DNA from: Lentisphaerota bacterium | Lineage (GTDB): Bacteria; Verrucomicrobiota; Kiritimatiellia; RFP12; UBA1067 | Direction: 5' to 3' | Length of the DNA stretch: 13,026 nucleotides | Assembly: GCA_015061765.1 (NCBI GenBank) | Contig: SUVZ01000065.1 | Location: forward strand, 1-13,026 | Shown here: positions 1 to 6,313 of the stretch, one piece after another | Position numbering within the stretch: the first letter of the stretch is position 1 | Layout of the letters: each line of letters begins with the position of its first letter | The notes under the pieces: generated by a model | What the model was told of the DNA's origin: nothing | What the model saw: only the letters and a program-made list of their open reading frames with translations | Database searches by the model: none | Position numbers and translations under genes: made by a program

Positions 1-189
1 ACGGCGGCAAACGACCTTGCTTCGGCCATTGACGCCGCAGCAGCGCTGGATACGATACTTGTCGCTCCTGGCACGTACAGCATCGGCAGCACGCTCGACA
101 TCGCCTGCGCGACTTCAGGCTTCGTGACGCCGCATGCTGCATTTCCCCAAGGGCCCTCAGAAAGTGCTTTACCTATAACCCTCACCTAA
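1..189 (+). CDS. 3' fragment of a truncated right-handed beta-helix (pectate-lyase-like) protein
   Basis: The reading frame is open at the window's left edge and ends at TAA 187-189. The first ~40 residues have the pattern that usually opens a secreted parallel beta-helix domain: an 'A-N-D-L-A-S-A-I-D-A-A' helix-like stretch, then 'T-I-L-V-A-P-G-T-Y' and 'S-T-L-D-I'. In such proteins hundreds of residues of beta-helix rungs follow this motif. Here the frame stops after a low-complexity, Pro/Ser-rich tail (residues 42-62, 'SGFVTPHAAFPQ...') with no rungs. The homology-like part seems to end near base 120-130, so a deletion or rearrangement probably removed the rest of the gene. The upstream part cannot be seen. 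Function as a polysaccharide lyase or adhesin is only inferred from the fold motif. Confidence 0.5.
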   Translation, partial: TAANDLASAIDAAAALDTILVAPGTYSIGSTLDIACATSGFVTPHAAFPQGPSESALPITLT

Positions 190-191
190 TC

Positions 192-221
192 TTGCGCTTC
201 AAACTCCGACTACGCTACAAT
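192..221 (+). promoter_or_regulatory. Candidate promoter upstream of a 22-codon ORF
   Basis: TTGCGC (192-197) and TACAAT (216-221) are separated by 18 nt. An ATG lies at 228, about where transcription would start, so any message would be leaderless. It opens a 22-residue frame (228-296, starting MRLLTIPTNL and ending in TAA). The -35 match is weak and the peptide has no recognisable family, so this may be the leftover 5' end of a lost gene. Confidence 0.25.
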
Positions 222-325
222 TTCCGTATGAGACTTTTAACAATCCCTACAAATCTAAATGGAAGGCGCGTCGGTCAGAATTTTGTGTATCAATAAGCTC
301 CGATTCTTTTGTTTGCCCGGGCCTG

Positions 326-354
326 TTGACTTTTCGGGGTGGGTGACGTATTAT
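326..354 (+). promoter_or_regulatory. Strong sigma70-type promoter for the DUF5678-like/retropepsin pair
   Basis: TTGACT (326-331) and TATTAT (349-354) are separated by exactly 17 nt, close to the consensus TTGACA-17-TATAAT. Transcription should start near 361, giving a 5' leader of about 50 nt before the ATG at 411. This is the best promoter-like match I see in the window. It suggests the two-gene unit downstream is transcribed independently of its neighbours. Confidence 0.65.
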
Positions 355-410
355 ATGCGTTGCTTTTTTGTTCGGTAGGTTGTGCACAGGAACGGAAAGT
401 GAGGTGCAAA

Positions 411-686
411 ATGGCTGTAGACACGACAGAGATCAAAAAGAATTCAGATTGGTACTACGCCAATCTTGATTCACTTTTGCCGAAGTATGACGGCAAGTTC
501 ATCGGCATTTCAGATTGTAGCGTTGTCGGCGTGTTTAACACCTTTTCAGGTGGAGTCGATGAGATGATTGGCGCGGGACATCGTCTAGGCTCGTTTATCG
601 TCCACCAATGCGTCGGTCTCGAAGAGGAAAAGAAAAGATTTTTTTCTCGCATGCCAAGAATGGTGTTCAGGGAAGTGTCTAAATGA
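411..686 (+). CDS. Small DUF5678-like protein, partner of the adjacent retropepsin
   Basis: This is a 91-residue protein with no signal peptide or membrane segment, so probably cytoplasmic. Residues ~12-67 ('DWYYANLDSLLPKYDGKFIG...' followed by a Val-rich strand, then 'GSFIVHQC') match the DUF5678 pattern: an aromatic 'W-Y-x-x-N-x-x-x-L' helix, a 'Y-x-G-K-[FW]-[IV]-[AG]-I' strand, and a second helix/strand pair. The C-terminus is basic and charged. ATG 411 is chosen because a GAGGTG Shine-Dalgarno lies 4 nt upstream (401-406). An upstream GTG at 339 in the same frame falls inside the promoter. The stop overlaps the next start as ATGA (683-686), implying translational coupling. The biochemical role is unknown. 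The family assignment is by pattern recognition, and a regulatory or substrate role toward the protease is inference. Confidence 0.7.
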   Translation: MAVDTTEIKKNSDWYYANLDSLLPKYDGKFIGISDCSVVGVFNTFSGGVDEMIGAGHRLGSFIVHQCVGLEEEKKRFFSRMPRMVFREVSK

Positions 687-1102
687 GTGCCATACGGACA
701 GAATTCCCGGAAGTAGTCCGCGCTGTCGTCACTGAGATCGGCATAGTGACTGGCATGGTCGGTTCTGTCACCAAAGCGATAAAATGCCGGGGCTTGTGGG
801 ATACTGGCGCAATCTACTCGGTCATAAGCAAGACCTTTGCCGAGAAGTTGGGATTGTTCCCGACAGACACGCAACGGGCCTACACCGCGCAAGGGTTTTA
901 TGAGGCAAACATCTATTGTGTGGATATAATGCTCCCGAACGACATAGTGGTCAAGGGATTGCAAATAGGTGATGGTGAGTTTCAAGATTTTGATTTTCTT
1001 ATTGGCATGGATGTGATTTCTCTTGGCGACTTCCATCTGACGAACGACGGCAACACGGTTTTCAAGTTTACGATTCCTCCAGAATCGCATGAGGATAAAT
1101 AG
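683..1102 (+). CDS. Bacterial retropepsin-like (clan AA) aspartic protease
   Basis: This is a 139-residue single-lobe protein. Residues 38-46 carry the clan AA active-site strand 'L-W-D-T-G-A-I-Y-S' (catalytic Asp40 in D-T-G-A). Residues 104-117 give the matching 'D-F-L-I-G-M-D-V-I-S-L-G-D-F', the hydrophobic-hydrophobic-Gly motif and helix typical of retropepsins ('IIGMDVL'). Between them 'T-A-Q-G-F-Y-E' could form the flap. With one Asp per chain it should work as a homodimer, like retroviral protease. It has no signal peptide, no neighbouring reverse transcriptase and no gag-like gene, so it is a cellular protease, not a retroelement remnant. It overlaps the upstream DUF5678-like gene by 4 nt and uses that gene's promoter. 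Substrate is unknown. Base composition is more AT-rich than the glycosidase genes downstream, consistent with an accessory or transferred unit. Confidence 0.82.
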   Translation: MSAIRTEFPEVVRAVVTEIGIVTGMVGSVTKAIKCRGLWDTGAIYSVISKTFAEKLGLFPTDTQRAYTAQGFYEANIYCVDIMLPNDIVVKGLQIGDGEFQDFDFLIGMDVISLGDFHLTNDGNTVFKFTIPPESHEDK

Positions 1103-1261
1103 TGCACATGCTCAAATCTCTTTCCTTAGCACCGTCAAATTCCCGCGCTACAGATCGCGTGAAGGGTCTTTGCGCTTCTAATACTCCCCCCCCCCTCACA
1201 GCTTAATGGACGCAGAATAGGCGGCTTCTGGCGCGGTTTGCGCGTATTGTGCGAGGCGGGC
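1103..1261 (+). other. Intergenic gap with a ten-C run, no clear terminator or promoter
   Basis: A homopolymer of ten C's lies at 1186-1195, just after a TAATACT sequence (1179-1185) that resembles a -10 box but has no acceptable -35 at 16-18 nt. The only stem I find is a 4-bp CGCG pair near 1145-1159, too weak to call a terminator. An ATG at 1206 opens a 4-codon frame (MDAE) that ends at once. The operon downstream must be transcribed from a promoter I cannot recognise, from this gap, or by read-through. Confidence 0.4.
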
Positions 1262-1284
1262 TTGACCGCCAAATCCTTGGCGGC
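1261..1284 (+). repeat. Palindromic element, copy 1 (start codon/signal peptide of the GH20 gene)
   Basis: Arms CCGCCAA (1266-1272) and TTGGCGG (1277-1283) form a perfect 7-bp stem with a 4-nt loop. The block is nearly identical to 2881-2904: over the 22 bases from TTGACC to TTGGCGG only two positions differ, and the similarity extends a few bases each side (GGCGG upstream, GGTTG downstream). It overlaps the likely TTG start codon and encodes L/M-T-A-K-S-L-A of the signal peptide. Confidence 0.55.
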
Positions 1285-2824
1285 TGTGGTTGTCGCGGTA
1301 GGCGTGGCCTTCCGTCTCTTTGGGGCGGATATCGATTTCCGTCCGCCTTGTGTCGTGCCCGCCCCGATGGAAATGTCGTATCAGGCGGATGTCGCCGTTC
1401 GGCTTGATGATGCTGTCGTCTTTCGCGTTGCCTGTTCCGATGCCAAGGCCGTTGGATGGGTTTGTGACAAGGCGAAAGCATGGTGGGGTGTAGCGGGAGA
1501 ATCGCGCTTCGCCGCTGCCGCAGAGGATGAGAACGCTCAGACGGCTCTTCCGCCCGGAGAGGAAAGCTACGCTCTTTCGGCGAAGCCGGGGAAGATTGAA
1601 ATTTCCGCCGCCTCGCTTCAAGGCGTCCGCTACGCCATGTACACGCTCCGGCAGATTGCCGAGCGCGAATCGTCCGGGAGCGTGTTGAAAGGTTATTGGT
1701 TGCCCGCCCTTGAGATAAAGGACGCTCCGCTTCTTGCATTTCGCGGCATCCATCTTTGTTGGTGGCCGGAGATGCCCAATGGATTCGTCGAGCGGCAGAT
1801 TCGCCTTGCGGCCTACTACAAGTTCAACTACGTAGTCCTGGAGAGCTGGGGCGTGTTCAGGAGCGAGCGGCATCCGCAGTTCGCGGCGAAGGACGCTCCG
1901 CTTTCCGTCGCAGAGTCGCGGCGGCTTGCTGCGCTTGCCACTGATCTGGGCGTCGTAATCGTCCCGCAGGTGAACGTCTTCGGTCATGCGGCTTCTGCCC
2001 GCTCCTGCACCGGCAAGCACGCGACTCTAGACTTCCATCCCGAAATGCAGCCGCTTTTCGAGCCTGCCGGAGGATGGAACTGGTGTCTCTCGAATCCCGA
2101 CGCGACGGCGGTTCTGCGCGACTATGTCGATGAGGTACACGAGGCGTTTGCCCGTCCACCGTTCTTCCACATAGGCTGCGACGAAGCCGATCCGCCAAGC
2201 TGTCCGAGATGCCGCGCCTCCAAGCCGTACGGCAAACTGGTTGCCGCGCATATATCTTCCGTCTGTGACCTCCTGAAGCGACGCGGTGCACGCGCCATGA
2301 TGTGGCACGACATGCTCATAAAGAAAGGCGACGGACGATGGAAGGGATTCTATGCGCATGGAACGGACGAACTCGACGGACTTATCGAGGGCATTCCGAA
2401 AGACGTCGTCGTCTGCGACTGGTACTACGGCAGCGATCCGGGCGGACAGGACAAGACCGGCGGCGAGACCATCACGGCGCAGTTCCCGACGCTCGACTAT
2501 TTCGCCGCGAGCGGATTTGACGTAGTCACGTGTCCGTGGCGTAGCGTGAAAGGCATTGCGGCGCAGTGCGCGTATGCCCGCGAAAAGAAGCTGTTTGGCG
2601 TTCTTGAGACGGTCTGGCACCATTTCAGGGGGGCGGAGTTTGCCGACATGGCTATGGCGTCGTCCAACGGCGCATGGCGCGGCGGCAAGACGGGCAAATG
2701 CGGAAAGTGGACGACTCCGTTTGCCGTCCACTGGCGTCAGCTCGGCTGGGACATGGACGTAAAAGACTATTCTGCCACCGGCTATTACAACAGTCAGGTG
2801 ACGCGCGAAATCTTAGACAGGTAA
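1262..2824 (+). CDS. Secreted GH20 beta-N-acetylhexosaminidase-like enzyme
   Basis: The protein has 520 residues from TTG 1262. That start is chosen because GAGG (1253-1256) lies 5 nt upstream and it gives a textbook signal peptide: short n-region with Lys, hydrophobic core LAAVVVAVGVAF, cleavage after F-G-A before Asp. In-frame TTGs at 1238 and 1247 are alternatives. No ATG is available. After a small alpha/beta domain typical of GH20 (residues ~23-150) comes the TIM barrel, starting at 'L-A-F-R-G-I-H-L'. Diagnostic motifs are 'V-P-Q-V-N-V-F-G-H-A' (~234-243) and 'H-I-G-C-D-E' with the Asp-Glu catalytic pair at ~307-308, followed by a 'C-P-R-C' pair. GH20 enzymes release terminal beta-GlcNAc/GalNAc by substrate-assisted catalysis. 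The exact sugar here is not provable. It is the first gene of the likely operon, and the next gene starts 18 nt downstream. The HIGCDE variant in place of HIGGDE is a recognised GH20 variation. Confidence 0.85.
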   Translation: MTAKSLAAVVVAVGVAFRLFGADIDFRPPCVVPAPMEMSYQADVAVRLDDAVVFRVACSDAKAVGWVCDKAKAWWGVAGESRFAAAAEDENAQTALPPGEESYALSAKPGKIEISAASLQGVRYAMYTLRQIAERESSGSVLKGYWLPALEIKDAPLLAFRGIHLCWWPEMPNGFVERQIRLAAYYKFNYVVLESWGVFRSERHPQFAAKDAPLSVAESRRLAALATDLGVVIVPQVNVFGHAASARSCTGKHATLDFHPEMQPLFEPAGGWNWCLSNPDATAVLRDYVDEVHEAFARPPFFHIGCDEADPPSCPRCRASKPYGKLVAAHISSVCDLLKRRGARAMMWHDMLIKKGDGRWKGFYAHGTDELDGLIEGIPKDVVVCDWYYGSDPGGQDKTGGETITAQFPTLDYFAASGFDVVTCPWRSVKGIAAQCAYAREKKLFGVLETVWHHFRGAEFADMAMASSNGAWRGGKTGKCGKWTTPFAVHWRQLGWDMDVKDYSATGYYNSQVTREILDR

Positions 2825-2842
2825 AAACGAAAGGAACAAAAA

Positions 2843-5800
2843 ATGCAAAAACCACTCGCGATGATTGGCGCGGCGGCGGACTTGACCACCAAAGCCTTGG
2901 CGGCGGCGGTTGCGATTGGCGCAGTTCTGCCGATGTCGGCGTTTGCCGATACGGCGGCGCTTTCCGTCACGGTCAGCGGAAACGATGTTTCCGTCAGTGC
3001 GGCGGCTGGAGTGCTGGATGACACTTCCGTGCTCTACATAGTGTGGGACACGGAGGATCGCGGCACATCGCTCGCCGACTGGCCGGCGGAGAACCGCGTA
3101 GAATACAGCGGCAGTCCTGCGGTTTCGTCCGCCGCCGCGACATACACGCTCGACAAATCGTCCGTGCCGGTCGGCGCCTACATGCGCGTCCTCGCTACGT
3201 CCGCCGTGCGGCTTATTGACGGCTATGTGAAACTCGGCGCAAGCCAGTATGTGAACACGGGCGTCAAGGACACGGCGGCGTACGGCTTTGAAATCCGCTA
3301 CCGCCCGACAGGGACTTCCTCCGGTAGCTATGCTTCTCTGATGGGCGCCGTACGTGACAAATTTACGATTGGTTTGAACGCAAGGAACTACGACAAGTAT
3401 TATATCAACTATAATCGCACCGGAAACACAACATCAACAGGAGTGGTCGGCAATCCGGCGTATACACTTCCCGATTTGACCAATCCGCATACACTTGGCA
3501 TAAGCAACGGTAAGCTGTATCTTGACGGCAGTGAGGTGACGACAAATCCCAGCGGAGTCGAACTTGGGAGGATGAGTGGTGCGGTTGGGCAGCATGGTGT
3601 TGATGTTCTTCTTGGAACGACATGGAATGACGCGGCAGGAAATCTGAACAACACATATTGTCACGCTGAATGGTATTACGCGACATTGTTGGACAATTCC
3701 GGTGCCGCGCTTGCGAATCTCGTGCCTGCGCTGCGCGGGAACGCGGCGTCGCCGGAGGCGGTGTTCGTTGATACCGTGTCCGGCGTATGCGTCGCCAACG
3801 CTGGCACGGGGACACTTGCCTACAGCGGCTCGACGACGAACACGGTTGCAATTGCGGCGGCGGTGAGCGAATCGCTCTACAACGGGCGCGTGGCGAAATG
3901 GACAGGTGCCGGGGATCCGATGAATGCGAAGGATTCGCGCAATTGGCAGATTTCCCAATTGGGAGAGCCGCTTGAGGATGCAATCCCGGAGAACGGTACG
4001 CTGATCGGGGGATGTACACTTTCGGCGGATGCCGACTGGAGCGCGCTTGCGGCGACGGATACATGGGTGCAGCCGGTCGAGTACATTGATGTCGTCAAGG
4101 GCGTTTATCTCGATACGGGATTCTGCCCCGACAGCAATACGCGCGTTGTCATGGATGTGACCGTCCGCAACATAACATCAGACAAACCTTATCCTTTCCG
4201 GCTGTTTGCCGTTTATACGAACAGCTATAAAAACGGCGCATTCTGCCTCGGCAATGACCAGAAGGGATTGTTTTCGTCGTTCGGCAATTCCGGCGGCACG
4301 GATCACGATACGGCCACATGGATTCCCGTCGGACGGCATAAGGTCGATTACAACAAGGGGGTGGTATGGGTCGATGGAATAAAGAAGAAGGAGCACATCG
4401 GCGCATTCGTACTCGACAAGGCGCTGTATCTGTTTCTTACGAACAATAAAGGAGCTGCAGATTCCAGCAATGCGGGGCCATTCCGTTTCCATTCGTGCCA
4501 GATTTACGACAATGGAACACTTGTACGGGATTATGCGCCCGTGACCGTAGGCGGAGCGGTTAAAATGTACGACCGCAAGAACGGCTGTATCGTGGAATTC
4601 GGAAGGAAGAGCGGTAATGAACAGATTCTTGCGGGTGGGGCTTCGGACGGGTATATCGCAGGCGGGTCGGTCAAGATCGGAGGAGATGTCGATCTTGCGG
4701 GACATAAGTTGACGGTCGGTGATCTGACAGGATCGGGAACGATAACCGATTCTGTCGGCGGAGGCGAACTGCATGTCGAAGTGGATGCAGACAAGACGGC
4801 AAAGAATGAAAACGTCGCGCTGACGGGCTTGCTGAAACTCGTGAAAGAAGGCGATGGAACATTGATCGGCGCAAAGTCCGGGCAGACCTACACGGGCGGA
4901 ACTCTCGTAAGCGGCGGCAGGGCGAAATGCGCCGTTGCGGACAGGCCGTGGGGCGCGGCACTGTCGCTCGTCACCATAGCGGACGGCGCAACGTTTGACT
5001 GGGCGGGGGCATTTACGCAGGCTGGCTCTGCATATAATTTCGCATTGGCGGGCAGCGGTATGGACGGCAATGGTGCGCTTGTAAGCACGGGTTTGCAAAA
5101 CACGTGGAACGTCAGCACGATAGCCAACATGGAGCTTCTCGGCGATGCACTCATCGGCGGCTACGGCGGATGGGGTTTCTCCAATGTCAACGGATCTTGG
5201 GCTGCACATACGCTCACGATGAACGGGCACACATTGAGCATTTCGCTCAAGGGCAACGGCAGTAACAATACCGGCATGTTCGCGTTTCGCGGAGTGACCA
5301 CGTCGGGTAGCGGCACAATTGCGTTTGTAGATGCGATGTCGAGCCGCGTGTTTCCATCCTTCTTCGGAGTAGCGAGCGATCTTTCGTCGGTGACGTTGGA
5401 TATTGGAGAAGGCTATCTCATTAATCTTGACAGTACGAGTTGCTTGCCTACGGTCGGCACGTTCATTGACAGGCGTTCGGGCGATTCCTCAGATGCCGCT
5501 GATTCCAAGCGTGGTTACGCGATTACCGTTCTCGACTGCTTCAAGCCGATGGCGACGAACCTTGTGCGCACAGTCACGCTTGGCGACGCAACGCACCTTT
5601 CACCCGTCCTCGACTTGAGCGCACTTGATGGCCCGTTCGTTCTGCCTTCCGCCAACTATTCGATTGGCATGGCGAGCGGTGCGACGGTTCAGATCAAGCT
5701 TGGAGAACGCAAGGGAACATCAAGGGTTCCAATCATCACATGGACGGACGAAAAGCCGGCGTGGGTTGATTCGCTTCGCTTTACAAAGGGTGACAGCGGT

Positions 5801-5872
5801 CGGCGATATGGCATAGCCGTGAAGGGTGATGGCATCTATGTATATACAGGGTTGATAATCTCGTTCTTCTGA
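2843..5872 (+). CDS. Large secreted protein with two LamG/ConA-like regions and an autotransporter-type strand repeat
   Basis: The protein has 1009 residues; ATG 2843 has an AAGGAA Shine-Dalgarno (~2830). The signal peptide ends at 'S-A-F-A' before Asp36. In order: an Ig-like N-terminal region (~37-120); a first ConA/LamG-like region (~126-300) opening 'Y-V-K-L-G-A-S-Q-Y-V-N-T-G' with 'G-K-L-Y-L-D-G' in its middle; a linker with a 'W-T-G-A-G-D-P' motif (~352-370); a second ConA/LamG-like region (~412-590, 'V-Y-L-D-T-G-F-C-P-D-S-N-T-R-V'); then beta-rich repeats (~600-850) with one clear autotransporter-associated repeat, 'L-V-K-E-G-D-G-T-L-I' to 'T-Y-T-G-G-T-L-V-S-G-G' (~666-692). No C-terminal beta-barrel, LPxTG or PEP-CTERM signal is seen; it ends 'V-Y-T-G-L-I-I-S-F-F'. 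A surface or extracellular glycan- or cell-binding role is inferred. An in-frame TTG at 2882 would also yield a good signal peptide. Confidence 0.75.
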   Translation: MQKPLAMIGAAADLTTKALAAAVAIGAVLPMSAFADTAALSVTVSGNDVSVSAAAGVLDDTSVLYIVWDTEDRGTSLADWPAENRVEYSGSPAVSSAAATYTLDKSSVPVGAYMRVLATSAVRLIDGYVKLGASQYVNTGVKDTAAYGFEIRYRPTGTSSGSYASLMGAVRDKFTIGLNARNYDKYYINYNRTGNTTSTGVVGNPAYTLPDLTNPHTLGISNGKLYLDGSEVTTNPSGVELGRMSGAVGQHGVDVLLGTTWNDAAGNLNNTYCHAEWYYATLLDNSGAALANLVPALRGNAASPEAVFVDTVSGVCVANAGTGTLAYSGSTTNTVAIAAAVSESLYNGRVAKWTGAGDPMNAKDSRNWQISQLGEPLEDAIPENGTLIGGCTLSADADWSALAATDTWVQPVEYIDVVKGVYLDTGFCPDSNTRVVMDVTVRNITSDKPYPFRLFAVYTNSYKNGAFCLGNDQKGLFSSFGNSGGTDHDTATWIPVGRHKVDYNKGVVWVDGIKKKEHIGAFVLDKALYLFLTNNKGAADSSNAGPFRFHSCQIYDNGTLVRDYAPVTVGGAVKMYDRKNGCIVEFGRKSGNEQILAGGASDGYIAGGSVKIGGDVDLAGHKLTVGDLTGSGTITDSVGGGELHVEVDADKTAKNENVALTGLLKLVKEGDGTLIGAKSGQTYTGGTLVSGGRAKCAVADRPWGAALSLVTIADGATFDWAGAFTQAGSAYNFALAGSGMDGNGALVSTGLQNTWNVSTIANMELLGDALIGGYGGWGFSNVNGSWAAHTLTMNGHTLSISLKGNGSNNTGMFAFRGVTTSGSGTIAFVDAMSSRVFPSFFGVASDLSSVTLDIGEGYLINLDSTSCLPTVGTFIDRRSGDSSDAADSKRGYAITVLDCFKPMATNLVRTVTLGDATHLSPVLDLSALDGPFVLPSANYSIGMASGATVQIKLGERKGTSRVPIITWTDEKPAWVDSLRFTKGDSGRRYGIAVKGDGIYVYTGLIISFF
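2881..2904 (+). repeat. Palindromic element, copy 2 (signal peptide of the LamG-like protein)
   Basis: Arms CCACCAA (2886-2892) and TTGGCGG (2897-2903) pair at 6 of 7 positions around AGCC. The sequence matches copy 1 at 1261-1284 at 20 of 22 core bases. It lies in frame and encodes L-T-T-K-A-L-A, corresponding to L-T-A-K-S-L-A in copy 1. Either both genes share a duplicated signal-peptide segment, or a mobile palindrome landed in both. Confidence 0.5.
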
Positions 5873-5897
5873 TATCCGTTTAAGGAGGGTTTGCTTC

Positions 5898-6311
5898 ATG
5901 AACTTGAAATCGACAATCTGCATCGCCGTCGTTGCGGCGGCGATGCGAGGTCTTGCGCAGGATGGAGGTGTGGAGTTCCCAGATCCGTCCGCTTTCAATC
6001 CGTCGTGGGAAAGCGCGAACCCAGGAACGTCCTACGACAACACGCTGCCGACGGCGGCGCTTCTCGGCAACGGATCGCTCGGCGCGGTAAACGGCGGCGA
6101 CGCGAGCCGGAAGCTGTTCGTGCTGACGCGCAACGACCTCTGGAGTTGCGGAGAGTTGACGTGCGGAACGCAGGCGAACAACATCGGGCCAATGTCGTTT
6201 GCCGACTTCGAGATGCTGCCCGGCTCCAACACCGTCGGATCGACGGACGTCCTCGACCTGCGCACGGCGACGCTTTCGACCACGGGGGCGTTTGGAAAAG
6301 GGAAGGAATAA
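5898..6311 (+). CDS. Truncated N-terminal remnant of a secreted GH95-like (six-hairpin) glycosidase, probably a pseudogene
   Basis: This 137-residue frame has a perfect AAGGAGG Shine-Dalgarno (5882-5888, 9 nt before ATG 5898) and a signal peptide (hydrophobic [10 protein letters not shown], cleavage near G-L-A before Gln). The mature part is the beginning of a GH95-like N-terminal domain: 'S-W-E-S-A-N-P-G', then '[15 protein letters not shown]', then '[10 protein letters not shown]'. Such enzymes normally run 700-900 residues, and no catalytic domain follows. The frame ends in G-K-G-K-E and TAA where the purine-rich ribosome-binding region of the next gene begins, 2 nt before its ATG. The likeliest history is a deletion of the gene body with a junction near 6285-6300. 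It may still be translated and exported but should have no catalytic activity. Its motif differs from the GH95 module of the next gene, so it is not a simple copy of that module. Confidence 0.7.
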   Translation: MNLKSTICIAVVAAAMRGLAQDGGVEFPDPSAFNPSWESANPGTSYDNTLPTAALLGNGSLGAVNGGDASRKLFVLTRNDLWSCGELTCGTQANNIGPMSFADFEMLPGSNTVGSTDVLDLRTATLSTTGAFGKGKE

Positions 6312-6313
6312 TT

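Noticed and set aside
339..410. GTG 339 as the start of the DUF5678-like gene
   Set aside because: It lies inside the promoter, upstream of the predicted transcript start; ATG 411 has GAGGTG at proper spacing.
455..1090. 211-residue open frame on the - strand
   Set aside because: It overlaps two + strand genes that have a promoter, ribosome-binding site, coupling and protease motifs.
1103..1200. Rho-independent terminator after the retropepsin gene
   Set aside because: Only a 4-bp CGCG stem with no following T run is present.
4178..5230. 350-residue open frame on the - strand
   Set aside because: It has no signal, motif or ribosome-binding site, and lies opposite the LamG-like protein.
5891..6313. 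5' extension of the GH127-GH95 frame to 5891
   Set aside because: The extension is Arg-rich out-of-frame translation of the GH95-like remnant; ATG 6314 has a ribosome-binding site and begins a signal peptide.
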